NCBI GenBank assembly: GCA_019234295.1
Contig: JAFALK010000069.1
Coordinates: 1-64,000 of the forward strand
Direction of reading: 5' to 3'
Source: Roseateles sp.
Lineage (GTDB): Bacteria; Pseudomonadota; Gammaproteobacteria; Burkholderiales; Burkholderiaceae_C
DNA length: 64,000 nucleotides
A model generated the notes under the pieces. It saw only the letters and a list, made by a program, of their open reading frames with translations, had not been told where the DNA came from and ran no database searches. How positions within the stretch are numbered: the first letter of the stretch is position 1; each line of letters starts with the position of its first letter. The translations under genes and the position numbers were made by a program. This document shows positions 8,892 to 17,831 of this stretch, piece after piece.

Positions 8892-9430
8892 AGCTTGTAC
8901 ACCGTTTCAGTATTGGCTGCCGTGGCTCCGGATGCCTCAGAGATATGGATGTTGACGTCGTAGTAATACGCAGCGAAGTTCTGCATCTGGCAGGTGTAGG
9001 GATCCGGCTGTCGCCCGGTGGCTTGCACGCTAGCGAGCGCCGTGTAAGGCATCGCTTGCCCGTTCACGGTGACGGGGATGACTGCACACGTGTTGGCCGC
9101 CTGACATGTCGACCAGAACGTGGCAGGCAGCGCGGTGCCGGGCGCAACAGCGCGCCACCAGGCCTGACCGATCGCACTCCGTTCCAGGGGCTGGTCGCCA
9201 TAGGCGTTGAAGATCGTCTGCTCCAGATTGCGCAACGCGATATCGGCGACCTGGACGTCGCGCTGGCGAGCCACGGTGTTACCGGCAACGGAGGTGTCGA
9301 TCATGACTCGGCGCATCAGATAGAGAAAACCGAGAAACAAGACGAGCAGGATCGAGATTGTCAGGATCAGCGTCTGCCCCCGCTGCCCGCGCTGGCTCCG
9401 CCTCTGGCTGGTACGCACTATTTGGCCCAT
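8861..9430 (-). CDS. pilX: PilX-like minor pilin assembly protein
   Basis: A 189-residue protein. A basic N-terminus (residues 1-18, many Arg, Gln and Gly) is followed by GQTLILTISILLVLFLGFLY, a hydrophobic helix of prepilin type. The glutamate at mature position 5 found in most pilins is absent, as is often the case in PilX-type proteins. The rest has cysteines (FWSTCQAANTCAV; TCQMQN; KLCVFD) suited to a periplasmic disulfide-bonded head. It sits between PilW and PilY1, the usual place of PilX. Its start overlaps the end of PilW by 13 bases. Confidence 0.85.
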   Translation of the reverse strand: MGQIVRTSQRRSQRGQRGQTLILTISILLVLFLGFLYLMRRVMIDTSVAGNTVARQRDVQVADIALRNLEQTIFNAYGDQPLERSAIGQAWWRAVAPGTALPATFWSTCQAANTCAVIPVTVNGQAMPYTALASVQATGRQPDPYTCQMQNFAAYYYDVNIHISEASGATAANTETVYKLCVFDPNLNH

Positions 9431-10716
9431 ACGGCGCTCCGAGCAGTAAGTTCGACTTCTTGTGCCACAAAGCGTTGCGTAGCCTCGGCCGCAGTGGGCG
9501 TGTAGTTGGTGTAAGCCGGCTGGCTGAACTGGCTCTGCAAGGGAATGACGCCTTGGACGGTGACGTTCGTCCGATCCGCATAGACCGAGCGCGTCACAAG
9601 CAAGATCTTGACCGTTAGAACATTCTGAGTTTGCTGGTTGGCCAGCACATTGGCCCAGGTCAAATAGGACGTCACCCCGGTCGAAGGTGTGCCGATGCCA
9701 AACAGCACCTGCATGGAAACCGCGCCGGCGGCAATGGCTTGTCGACTACCCGCGACCTCGACGTCGTTCAGGGCATTTATTGTTGCGCGGACCAACGTCG
9801 GGAACGGGTAGGTGGTGCCGTCGATGAAATACGCGTAAATGAACTGATTGGTGTTGGCAGGCGCCCCAAGATCGATCAATTTGCCGTTTTGCAGCTGGAC
9901 GTTAGAGATCGATTGTCCCGTCAGGCCCGCCAGGCCGAGGTTGGCGAACTGGCCGGAAAAGCCCGCGTAGAAGTTGCTGGGCATCAGGGTGCCAAAGCTG
10001 CTCACGGGAATGCTTCCGCCGACAGCGACACCTGTCGAACCGATGGGCACGCGCATGCAAAGCAACTGCTGAGTCGGCGTGGACCCCACGGAGATCTGCA
10101 GCAGCGCGGAGTCACCCACCGTGACGGTCGGTGCGGGATTGGTTGAAAAGGGCAGGGTGCCGGTCGTCACCGGCGTATAGGCCGCGTTGATCATGGTCGG
10201 CGACACGGGATTGGCAGTGGAGTTGAACTGCGTACCGTCCTTGGTCGACTGGATGATCAGCACGTCCGACCGGTTGGCAGAACCTGCCGCCGGATAATTG
10301 AGCGTGATGCCGCCTCCGGCCACGAAGGGCAGTGCAACGCCCGCCCCACCGGCAAGAGCAGAGACCGGATAGGTCGCAAAGTAGCCGGCGGTTGGTGCGC
10401 CCGGCGCGCCTGAGTCGTAGTTGAGGATCGCCGAACAGTTCTGGTTGTTGCCACCGAACAAGAAGCCGCCACTGGTCAGATCGCGGGTGATGCTGTCCAT
10501 CGCCGTGCGAATCTCGCTGTCCCGAACACTGACATCGGTGCTGCGGACGTTCTGCTGGGTCAGCTTCAACTGCAAGGTCAGGATGGCGCCGACCAGTATC
10601 AGGCCGATCGCCAAAGCGACCATCAATTCAACCAGGGTGAAGCCGAGTTCAGAGACCGACCTGGTAGTTGAATGTCTGGCTCCGGGTGATCCCCGGCGTG
10701 CCTGAAACTGCGCCAT
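9418..10716 (-). CDS. pilW: PilW-family minor pilin / prepilin-like protein
   Basis: A protein of about 432 residues. The prepilin motif GFTLVELMVALAIGLILVGA begins near residue 25, with glutamate at position 5, followed by a long periplasmic domain rich in Gly, Asn, Ser and Thr. The chosen ATG (10714-10716) is the nearest start codon upstream of the motif. It gives a leader of about 24 residues and a 68-base overlap with the end of PilV; the frame stays open much further upstream but has no pilin features there. PilW works with the other minor pilins to prime the pilus and display PilY1. Confidence 0.85.
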   Translation of the reverse strand: MAQFQARRGSPGARHSTTRSVSELGFTLVELMVALAIGLILVGAILTLQLKLTQQNVRSTDVSVRDSEIRTAMDSITRDLTSGGFLFGGNNQNCSAILNYDSGAPGAPTAGYFATYPVSALAGGAGVALPFVAGGGITLNYPAAGSANRSDVLIIQSTKDGTQFNSTANPVSPTMINAAYTPVTTGTLPFSTNPAPTVTVGDSALLQISVGSTPTQQLLCMRVPIGSTGVAVGGSIPVSSFGTLMPSNFYAGFSGQFANLGLAGLTGQSISNVQLQNGKLIDLGAPANTNQFIYAYFIDGTTYPFPTLVRATINALNDVEVAGSRQAIAAGAVSMQVLFGIGTPSTGVTSYLTWANVLANQQTQNVLTVKILLVTRSVYADRTNVTVQGVIPLQSQFSQPAYTNYTPTAAEATQRFVAQEVELTARSAVWAK

Positions 10717-11173
10717 TCTGGCTCCATTGAAAGGTGACGGTGACCGTGCAGCCCGCTGTCGCAGAACAGGCGGCACCACTGGCGGCGTCCGGACCTGTGG
10801 CGATGACGACGGTGCCATTGGGCAAGGCGTTCGGACTGCCATTGGCATTCGCGGTTCCGGCCGAGTTCGTCGTTGGCAACAATACCTGCTTGAGCCAGGC
10901 CTGCAAGACGGCCGGAGCGGAACTGATGTTGGCGGAGGTGTAGCTGCCGGGCAGGCTGCTGAGAAATGTCGCCGTGCCGGCGTTCGCCTGTAAGACGCCC
11001 CAGAATGTATTCCCCCAGGGCGAGGTCTGGGCGACATTCTGGTTTTGAGTTTGGGCGACGATCATCTTCATGTACATGCCGGCCAAACCCAGCATCGCCA
11101 AGGAAAAGACCAGGATCGAGACCAGTACCTCGATCATCGAGAATCCCTCGTTTCCTGTGCGTCGGCTCTTCAT
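10649..11173 (-). CDS. pilV: PilV-family minor pilin
   Basis: A protein of about 174 residues. The ATG at 11171-11173 overlaps the stop of the FimT gene in an ATGA arrangement and puts the prepilin motif GFSMIEVLVSILVFSLAMLG close to the N-terminus after a short basic leader (MKSRRTGNE). Glutamate 5 is present. The C-terminal part carries a CSATAGCTVTVTFQW strand pattern seen in PilV/PilE heads. It is one of five pilin-like genes in the operon. Confidence 0.87.
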   Translation of the reverse strand: MKSRRTGNEGFSMIEVLVSILVFSLAMLGLAGMYMKMIVAQTQNQNVAQTSPWGNTFWGVLQANAGTATFLSSLPGSYTSANISSAPAVLQAWLKQVLLPTTNSAGTANANGSPNALPNGTVVIATGPDAASGAACSATAGCTVTVTFQWSQNGAVSGTPGITRSQTFNYQVGL

Positions 11174-11694
11174 GATGCGCCTTGGGTCAGGAGGACCGAT
11201 CCGGAGGTCATGACTTGAAGTGGCCACGCCTGTCCTTTATTTGACAAATAGGTCACGGTAGGCGTCGGCGACTGGGGCGTCAAAAAACCTTGCGGCGTGA
11301 AGTTCAAGGTCACGGGAAAAGCCGTCGTTGCCGAGCAGGTCAAACCTGGCGCGTTTTGACTCAGGGTGGCCGTCGTCATCGAGTGTGCTGGATTGGCCAC
11401 ACCATTGACCGAACTGGACCAGCTGCAGTCGGCATTGATCGTCAGGGTGGCCACGGTGCCGCTGGTCGCGTTAGCTGTCAGCGCGGAAGTGTTCCGCACC
11501 CAGACGAAGTCGCTCATCAGCTTCTGCACCATCGAACGCGTGCGCGCGTTCTGCGTCATAGCCAAGATCGCGGGCGCCGCCAACGCAGCGAGCAGGGCCG
11601 CGACCGCGATGGTGATCGACAGTTCCACCATCGTGAAGCCGACTTCGCGACCTTGACCGCGGCCCATCGGATTCGGCAGACGGAGTGGGGCCAT
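11170..11694 (-). CDS. fimT: GspH/FimT-family pseudopilin
   Basis: A protein of about 174 residues. The selected ATG (11692-11694) overlaps the PilE stop as TGATG. A leader of 20 residues precedes GFTMVELSITIAVAALLAAL, the GspH/FimT prepilin motif with glutamate 5. The C-terminal domain has the expected DCSWSS segment and an end near GSVLLTQGAS. FimT-type proteins are minor pilins, and some bind DNA during natural transformation; whether this one does cannot be told from sequence. Confidence 0.85.
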   Translation of the reverse strand: MAPLRLPNPMGRGQGREVGFTMVELSITIAVAALLAALAAPAILAMTQNARTRSMVQKLMSDFVWVRNTSALTANATSGTVATLTINADCSWSSSVNGVANPAHSMTTATLSQNAPGLTCSATTAFPVTLNFTPQGFLTPQSPTPTVTYLSNKGQAWPLQVMTSGSVLLTQGAS

Positions 11695-12182
11695 CAATTG
11701 CAGCTCCCCGAGGAATTGCGCACCCAGCAGGTCGTGCTGGTCGTCCATCCGGTCGGCACGGCCGTGGTTTGACGATTACCGTCCTGATCGACGGTGAAGG
11801 CGAAGCCCAGCGTGCTGCCTCGCCCCGTTGCCGTCGCCGTGAACGTGGTGGCGCCGAGATTGCTGCACGAGTAGCTGAAGTAGGAACTGCTGGCCGGCAA
11901 GGCGCCGAGCCCGGTCGTGCCGCAGGCATTGACGAAGGTGCGGTTGTCTTGGTAATACTGCTGCAGCGTCGTCGCAAAAGCGGCAAGCGAACTCTGGCCA
12001 TCGGAAATCCGCCCGCGCAGAACATAGTCCTTGTACGACGGCACTGCGATGGCGGCCAGGATTGCGATGACAACTGTCACCACCATCAATTCGATCAGGG
12101 TGAAGCCAGCGGCTACGTCGACTGAGCGAGAAACCCGATGCCTCGCGCTCGCTGAATTCGCACTCTTGTCATTCGGCTGCAT
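11694..12182 (-). CDS. pilE: PilE-type type IV pilin / minor pilin
   Basis: A 162-residue protein, first gene of the minus-strand operon. A 25-residue leader ends in AAGFTLIELMVVTVVIAILA, a textbook type IV prepilin cleavage site with Gly-1, Phe+1 and Glu+5. It is followed by IAVPSYKDYVLRGRI and LQQYYQDNRTF, typical of PilE-like minor pilins. Cysteines in NACGTT, YSCSN, TTCWV and the C-terminal GSCN probably form disulfides. The long hydrophobic helix packs in the pilus core. As the first gene it should carry the operon promoter upstream of 12182. Confidence 0.88.
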   Translation of the reverse strand: MQPNDKSANSASARHRVSRSVDVAAGFTLIELMVVTVVIAILAAIAVPSYKDYVLRGRISDGQSSLAAFATTLQQYYQDNRTFVNACGTTGLGALPASSSYFSYSCSNLGATTFTATATGRGSTLGFAFTVDQDGNRQTTAVPTGWTTSTTCWVRNSSGSCN

Positions 12183-12214
12183 ATGCCAATCTCATTCCGG
12201 ACAGGTAACTCATA

Positions 12215-12227
12215 CTAGCGTTGCTAG
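12215..12227. promoter_or_regulatory. 13-bp inverted repeat upstream of the pilin operon
   Basis: CTAGC-GTT-GCTAG is a perfect 5+5 inverted repeat 33 bases upstream of the pilE start codon. It could be an operator for the pilin operon or a chance palindrome. No sigma-54-type element was recognised nearby. Confidence 0.25.
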
Positions 12228-12353
12228 CTATCAGCAGGCTATCAAGGTCCTGAATCCTGGAGATCGCGCCAACTCTTTCACGCGGCAATCGGGTTCCGGC
12301 CCTGTGCAGTGATGTCGGAAAACCAAATGCTTCGGCGACGAAGCCCCCTGCAG

Positions 12354-14117
12354 CTACACAACTTGGTTGCGACCGCCCCCTTTTGCCAGATAGAGCTTTT
12401 CATCGCACCGTTTGATGACATCGTGAAGAGTGTCGTCTTGTGGCAAACACATATCCACGCCAAAACTCGCCGTGACCTTGAGCGTTTGACCGTCGGGCAA
12501 TTCGATGACCGTTTGTTCGATGAGCGCGCGCAGCTCTTCGGCCTTCCTGACGGCGGCACTCAGCTGGCAGTGGGGCATCAGAAGCAGGAACTCCTCACCG
12601 CCGAAGCGGGCCACGATGTCGCCGCTGCGCAGATGCGTCTTGCAGGTCTGGGCAATCTCTCGCAGCACGACGTCTCCGGCACCATGCCCATGGTTGTCGT
12701 TGACGCGCTTGAAGTGGTCCACATCGAAAAGCGCTACGGAGATCGGCAGTCCTTGGCGATGTTGCATCGCATAGGTGGATTCGACCAGCTCGAAGAATCC
12801 GCGGCGGTTGGGCAGGTCGGTGAGAAAGTCCGTGGAGGCCTGTTCCTTGAGTCGTGCCAGCAGATCTTGGCGCTCCTTCTCCAGCTCGAGGCGCGCCAGG
12901 CTGTTGTTGCGCAGCACCGCGATGGCCTCGAGCATGTCGCCGACCTCGTCGCGATAGCGTGGCTTGGGAATGGGGCGGTCCAGCAGCCCATGGGCGACGC
13001 CGAGAATCAGCTCGATCGCCCCTTGCAATGGACGGCTGAGCCGATACTGCAGCAGCAACAAGATGCCTGCCAGCAGCAGCACCGTGCCGGTGGCCAGGAA
13101 GATGACGACATAGGCGGCACGCCGAGCAGCGGTCTGCTCCAGCCTCGAGTGGCCCACGGCCTCGTCGATGAGCACGTCGCGCAGCTCCACGATCGAGTCC
13201 ATGTCCGGTACATAGCGTTTCGCGAAACCGGCGGCGTCCACCGAGTAGGCCGCATCGCGGAGGCCCGCGGCCAATTGCGCTCGGATATAGGGGATGGCAG
13301 ACCCGAAATAGCGGCTTTGCATGACCGCCGTGGCTTGATTGATCCGTTCATTGCCTTCGACGTTCTGGACGTGCGCCAGCAAGGTTGTGTGCAGCTGATC
13401 GATGCGTCCGAACAGCTGTTCAACCGCTGCATACTCCTCGGGTTCGATGCGCTCGCGCTTGGTCAGGGCGATCGTGAAATGCGATCCGAGGCGGCCGGCG
13501 TACTCGCGCAGATCCGCCGCCACGCGCGCGGCCAAAAGCAAGTTCGCCTCTTTGGGATAGGTCGCCTGAACGACCTGCGTCAGCCTCAGCGTTGCCGGCG
13601 TCAGATCGTCGATCACTTCGAACATCTGCGCAATCGCGTGGCGAATCTGTTCGGGCGATCGGCCTCGCCTTGGTTCGGCTGCTACCGCGTCGATCGATTG
13701 CCGCCCCTGCAGCAACTGGCTTTGCGCCTGGCTCAGGATGGCGCGCAGCTTCGCGGGATCGTCGGGCGCCGACTGGACGGCCTTGTCCGCGGCCGAAAAC
13801 GCAGCGTCGGTCGTCCGCCGCGCTTCGCTCAGTCGCGCCAGCTTGTCGGAATCGTGGGGCAGGTCGTCGCCCATGACGCCATTGGCCGGTCCCCGCTCGC
13901 GGGAGGCCATTTCTGCGGCCGACAGAAGCAGCCGGAGCGTTTCCATTGATTGCAGACCTTCGGTGCCCTGGCGCAACTCAACGACAGCCCCCGACAGGGT
14001 GTGCAGCACCAGAGCCAATACAAAGGCCGTCAATGACAGCACAAGACCGAGAAGCAGTTTCCGAAGACGCATGGGGGATCGAATATAGACCTCCTGCGCC
14101 GAGGTATCTGGAGTCAT
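12354..14117 (-). CDS. membrane diguanylate cyclase with periplasmic helical sensor, HAMP and GGDEF
   Basis: About 587 residues from the ATG at 14115-14117; a TTG start farther up and an ATG at 14072 are alternatives. A membrane segment (LLLGLVLSLTAFVLALVL) is followed by a periplasmic helical domain of about 300 residues, a second membrane segment (AAYVVIFLATGTVLLLAGIL), a HAMP linker (RLSRPLQGAIELI) and a C-terminal GGDEF domain. The active-site motif is GGEEF. RSGD, five residues before it, is an intact RxxD inhibitory site, so product feedback is expected. It makes cyclic di-GMP in response to a periplasmic signal of unknown nature. It follows the pilus operon on the same strand but is separate from it, and could set pilus-dependent attachment. 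Confidence 0.88.
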   Translation of the reverse strand: MTPDTSAQEVYIRSPMRLRKLLLGLVLSLTAFVLALVLHTLSGAVVELRQGTEGLQSMETLRLLLSAAEMASRERGPANGVMGDDLPHDSDKLARLSEARRTTDAAFSAADKAVQSAPDDPAKLRAILSQAQSQLLQGRQSIDAVAAEPRRGRSPEQIRHAIAQMFEVIDDLTPATLRLTQVVQATYPKEANLLLAARVAADLREYAGRLGSHFTIALTKRERIEPEEYAAVEQLFGRIDQLHTTLLAHVQNVEGNERINQATAVMQSRYFGSAIPYIRAQLAAGLRDAAYSVDAAGFAKRYVPDMDSIVELRDVLIDEAVGHSRLEQTAARRAAYVVIFLATGTVLLLAGILLLLQYRLSRPLQGAIELILGVAHGLLDRPIPKPRYRDEVGDMLEAIAVLRNNSLARLELEKERQDLLARLKEQASTDFLTDLPNRRGFFELVESTYAMQHRQGLPISVALFDVDHFKRVNDNHGHGAGDVVLREIAQTCKTHLRSGDIVARFGGEEFLLLMPHCQLSAAVRKAEELRALIEQTVIELPDGQTLKVTASFGVDMCLPQDDTLHDVIKRCDEKLYLAKGGGRNQVV

Positions 14118-14233
14118 GACCTCGCGTCTGTGAGGTCGACCCAGATGAACTCGATGCGACCCGCACAAAGCTGCATCGCTTCCTTTAGCACACCCACAGA
14201 TAATCCTGACGATGCCAAAAAGAAGGAGACCCC

Positions 14234-14971
14234 ATGAAGCCGAGTTCAGCTGTCCTGGCCTCCGGCCTGTTGGCCCTGGCCCTGGCCCTGCCTGCCTTGG
14301 CGGATGAGCCAGCGCCCCCGGTCAATTCCTTGTCTTTCAACGGCGGCGTTGCCAGCGACTATCGCTACCGCGGCATTTCCCAGACCCGCCTGAAGCCCGC
14401 CCTGCAAGGGGGCGCCGACTACGCCGACGCAGGCGGCTTCTACGTCGGCACGTGGCTGTCCACGATCCAGTGGATCAAGGACGCTGGCGGCGACGCCTCG
14501 GCCGAGTGGGATATCTACGGCGGCTACAAGACCGGGATCAGCAAGGGTGTGACGCTGGACGTCGGCGTGCTGCAGTACGAGTTCGTCAACAACAAGTTGC
14601 CCAATGCCAATACCTTCGAGGTCTACGGCGCCCTCTCGATTGACGTGTTCACGGCCAAGTACTCGCACAGCCTGACCAATCTCTTCGGCTTCGCCGACTC
14701 CAAGGGCTCAGGCTACCTGGACCTGTCGGCGGCGCTGGACGTGGGCGAGGGCTTCACGCTGACGCCGCACGTCGGCCACCAGTTCGTCCACCACAACAGC
14801 CCGGCGTCCTACACCGACTACTCGCTGACGCTGAACAAGGACTACGCGGGCTTCACCTGGGGCCTGGCCGTCGTGGGCACGAACGCAGACAAGAGCGTCT
14901 ACACCTACGTGCCGAGGGACAAGTTCCTCGGCAAGACGTCTGCCGTCCTGTCGATCAAGAAGACCTTCTGA
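14234..14971 (+). CDS. TorF-family putative porin
   Basis: A 245-residue outer-membrane protein. A signal peptide (MKPSSAVLASGLLALALALP, cut near ALADEP) is followed by the TorF/Gcw_chp signature SLSFNGGVASDYRYRGISQT and a run of amphipathic beta strands, ending with FLGKTSAVLSIKKTF, whose last residue is phenylalanine. AGAAGGAGA lies six bases before the ATG, a strong ribosome binding site. Proteins of this family are small outer-membrane barrels of unclear substrate. The gene is monocistronic, with 329 bases without a convincing gene after it. Confidence 0.88.
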   Translation: MKPSSAVLASGLLALALALPALADEPAPPVNSLSFNGGVASDYRYRGISQTRLKPALQGGADYADAGGFYVGTWLSTIQWIKDAGGDASAEWDIYGGYKTGISKGVTLDVGVLQYEFVNNKLPNANTFEVYGALSIDVFTAKYSHSLTNLFGFADSKGSGYLDLSAALDVGEGFTLTPHVGHQFVHHNSPASYTDYSLTLNKDYAGFTWGLAVVGTNADKSVYTYVPRDKFLGKTSAVLSIKKTF

Positions 14972-15300
14972 TTGGCAGACCCGCTCAGAACGTTTCCCAG
15001 CTGTCCGACTCGTCGGCACTCACCGGCTGCGCTGGCCTGCGTGCGGAGACAAGGGCCGAGGCCGTGGCGCGCGCGCGCCGTGTCGGCGCCGACTTGGCAA
15101 GGACCTTCGTGGTCTGTATGGGCATCGAGGCATTGCGGGCAAGGACTTATCCATGCGCGCCACATCAGACATTGATTGGGGGGTGCCAACTTGGGCACGA
15201 GCATCCTGCGCATGGTCTCGTCGTGCCCGCCTAGCTGCGGCTTGTCCATTCGCTCCTCAATAGGGCCCACAATGCCGCGCAGACTAGGAGCAAATCTGAG
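14972..15300. other. 329-bp intergenic stretch without a convincing gene
   Basis: No plus-strand gene is seen. A minus-strand frame through about 15210-14990 contains several cysteines (ISPCPQCLDAHTDHEGPC, then GPCLRTQ and AGECRR) but has no usable start-site evidence and runs into the coding strands of both flanking genes. I could not assign it. No terminator with a T-run was found after the TorF gene. Confidence 0.4.
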
Positions 15301-16407
15301 ATGCCCTACAGCAACCAGCAGCGACAGCAGCTCCGCCGGCAATGCACGCTGACCGTGCCGGGTTTCAAGACCTTGAGCCCGGCGGAAGAATTCAAGGCGC
15401 TCGCCGCCTGGTGCAAGGCGCAGCACGCCGAGGCCGATGTGTACGGTGAAGGCGGCGTGTTGTCTGCATTCGAGCAGCAAATCGCAGCGCTGCTGGGCAA
15501 GGAGGCAGCGGTCTTCATGCCCAGCGGTGTGATGGCCCAGCTCATCGCCGTGCGGCTATACACCGAGCGGGCGGCCCTGCTGAGTTTCGGCCTGTCGCCG
15601 AACTCGCATCTGCTTCTGCACGAGCAGGAAGCCGCCGTCAGTCTGTGGGGCTTGCATGCGGTGCCTGTCGGTTCGCGCTTGAGGCCGATGGTGGCCAGCG
15701 ACCTCGTGGCTCAGCGCCAGGCCCTGGCTTGTGCGCTCGTGGAACTACCCATGCGCGAGTCAGGCGGCTTGTTGCCGAGCTGGGAGGAACTCGAGGCGCT
15801 GAAGGCCCAAGCCGCCCGCACCAACCTGCCGCTGCACATGGACGGCGCCCGCCTCTGGCAATGCCGCGCTTTCTACCAGCGCAGCTTTGCGGAGATCGCG
15901 GCGGGTTTTTCCTCCGTCTATGTCTCGACGTACAAGGACCTCGGCGGCATGGCCGGCGCGCTGCTGGCCGGCGATGCCGGGTTCATTGCTCATGCGAGGA
16001 TTTGGCAGCGCCGCATGGGCGGCAATCTTTACCAGCAGACACCTTTCGTGGCCTCTGCCATGATGCGCTTCGAGCAACGACTGGCCCTGCTCGACGATTG
16101 CTTCCGGCGCGCGCAAGACCTGGCCCTGGGTCTGTCTGCGCTGCCCGGCGTGCGCGTGAATCCGGCCGTACCGCAGACCAACATGCTGCACGTCCATTTC
16201 GACGCGCCGGCCGAGGCACTCAACATGGCTCGCGATGAAATGGCCGAGCGCGATCGTTGCTGGCTGTTCGGCGTGGCCCGCCCCACGGATGTGCCAGGCT
16301 GGAGCTATGTCGAGCTGCCGGTCGGCGACCACCTGCTGGACCTGGACAACCCCCGGGTGGTGCAGCTGTTCGAGCAGTTGCTGGCGCGTGCGAGTGCGGC
16401 TCGATGA
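15301..16407 (+). CDS. PLP-dependent beta-eliminating lyase (threonine aldolase-like)
   Basis: A 368-residue fold-type I PLP enzyme of the low-specificity threonine aldolase/aromatic amino acid beta-eliminating lyase family. DVYGEGGVLSAFEQQIAALLG matches the N-terminal block, AAVFMPSGVMAQ the cofactor-phosphate loop, and LPLHMDGARLWQ the aspartate that pairs with the pyridine nitrogen. VSTYKDLGGMAGALLAGD supplies the lysine expected to form the Schiff base. Threonine aldolases have HDDYGEDPTV-like and SLSKGLGAPVGS-like motifs, so this member is divergent and its substrate is uncertain. The ATG follows GGAGCAAATCTGAG. Confidence 0.82.
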   Translation: MPYSNQQRQQLRRQCTLTVPGFKTLSPAEEFKALAAWCKAQHAEADVYGEGGVLSAFEQQIAALLGKEAAVFMPSGVMAQLIAVRLYTERAALLSFGLSPNSHLLLHEQEAAVSLWGLHAVPVGSRLRPMVASDLVAQRQALACALVELPMRESGGLLPSWEELEALKAQAARTNLPLHMDGARLWQCRAFYQRSFAEIAAGFSSVYVSTYKDLGGMAGALLAGDAGFIAHARIWQRRMGGNLYQQTPFVASAMMRFEQRLALLDDCFRRAQDLALGLSALPGVRVNPAVPQTNMLHVHFDAPAEALNMARDEMAERDRCWLFGVARPTDVPGWSYVELPVGDHLLDLDNPRVVQLFEQLLARASAAR

Positions 16408-16532
16408 GCCCTGCCTTGCCGCGGCGCCCGCGCAGCTGATCGCAGGTTATGGAGTGGCGACGGGGTTTCATTGGCTTGCGCCGCGCCCAAGCCCTTAGGC
16501 TGGCAACTTCGCCACCACACCAGGGACTGAAC

Positions 16533-17795
16533 GTGAACGCGGCCTCCTCGCAAGACATGACTTCCGAATCACTGGCCGCGTTGCTGCTGGAGACAATCCG
16601 CGGCCAGCGCTTCGAGGACACCGCCGACGGCATGCTCGACGGCGCAGCGGTCGGTGTCTTCCCGAGCCTGGACCTGGCCGTGGCTGCCTTCCCGCAGGGC
16701 GGCGCGCCCATCTTCGCCAATGTGCTGTTCTCGCGCGAGCACCCTGCGGGCCTGGTGGCCGGCATGGGCCGCGACGCTGGTTCCGTGCACAACATCCACT
16801 ATGTGGCCGACCGCATCGATGCCGATCGTGTGTCCGAAGTCTGGCTGCCCGGCGCCGAATGGAACGCCTTGCCCTGGAAGACGCTGGCGGGTGAACCCGG
16901 GCAACCGCGCGTGGTCGCTCCCTACCCCGGTTCACTGATCAAGCTGATGGTGCTCGTTGGCGTGGCCCGCCAGGTGGATGAGGGGCGGGCGAGCTGGGAA
17001 CAGGCCTGGACCTGGCAGGAGCGCTGCCGCCCGGTGCGCGACTGGGCCTTCGACATGACCGTCATCAGCTGCAACGATGCAACCTCGGCCCTGGTGGCCC
17101 TGCTGCACTCCACGGGTGCGATCCGACGCGAGGGCGAGGCCGAGACCCGCAATGAGATCGAGGCCCTGTTCGACGTGTATGGCCTGCGCACCCTGCGCCT
17201 GCGCAACACCCGCCCCGATGGCGGCTGGCGCAACGCAGACGGCGCCGGTGTGGGTCAGTTGCAGATGACGGCCTGGGATGCGCTGCGCCTGCTCTGGCTG
17301 CTTGATGTCGATGCGCCGCCGGCTCCCTGGCTGCCCGCCGGTACGCCGCCGCTGCTCGGTGCGAACAGCCGCGCCTACGTGCTGCATTGCTTGGGCGAGC
17401 AGGGATTGCACGAGTCGCTGTCGGGCAGCCTGCTCGTTCACGTCGACGGTTGGATGCCCGGCATCCCGGCGCGCCTGCCCGAGCGCTGGCTTCTGGCCGA
17501 TGGCTCCGCAAGGCTGACCGACGAGCTGGTCTATCCCGGCGACCTGCGCCCTTGGCGCGAGCGTTGCGACGTGCACTTCGCCCACAAGACCGGCAACACC
17601 GAGAACTACTGCTCCGACGCCGGCATCGTGCACGGCATGGCGCCGAGCCGGCGCCATTACCTGATCGCCATGACCAGCAACCTCGGCACCCGCTACGCCC
17701 CCGATCCCCATTGCGCCACGACCTGGCGCATCACGGCGGTCGCGGGCGCCATCGACGCCCGGTTGAGGGCCTGGATGGAAGTCCCTGACGCCTAA
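16533..17795 (+). CDS. serine hydrolase of the penicillin-binding/class A beta-lactamase fold
   Basis: About 420 residues. The three active-site motifs of the penicillin-recognising fold are present in order: SxxK in YPGSLIKLMVLVGVA, SxN in VISCNDATSALVAL, and KTG in FAHKTGNTENYCSDAGIV. The protein is longer than a class A beta-lactamase and has no signal peptide, so it may act in the cytoplasm or be exported by other means; the substrate is unknown. The start is ambiguous: GTG at 16533 has AGGGA seven bases upstream, ATG at 16557 and ATG at 16449 are other options. It lies 125 bases after the PLP lyase gene on the same strand and the two may form a pair. Confidence 0.75.
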   Translation: MNAASSQDMTSESLAALLLETIRGQRFEDTADGMLDGAAVGVFPSLDLAVAAFPQGGAPIFANVLFSREHPAGLVAGMGRDAGSVHNIHYVADRIDADRVSEVWLPGAEWNALPWKTLAGEPGQPRVVAPYPGSLIKLMVLVGVARQVDEGRASWEQAWTWQERCRPVRDWAFDMTVISCNDATSALVALLHSTGAIRREGEAETRNEIEALFDVYGLRTLRLRNTRPDGGWRNADGAGVGQLQMTAWDALRLLWLLDVDAPPAPWLPAGTPPLLGANSRAYVLHCLGEQGLHESLSGSLLVHVDGWMPGIPARLPERWLLADGSARLTDELVYPGDLRPWRERCDVHFAHKTGNTENYCSDAGIVHGMAPSRRHYLIAMTSNLGTRYAPDPHCATTWRITAVAGAIDARLRAWMEVPDA

Positions 17796-17831
17796 GTTCG
17801 GCGCTTGGGGGTTCTGGATGACAATCCCCGC

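Noticed and set aside
14905..15480. Minus-strand cysteine-rich frame as a zinc-ribbon gene
   Set aside because: It overlaps two well-supported plus-strand genes and has no start signal; cysteine spacing does not form a clean CxxC pair set.
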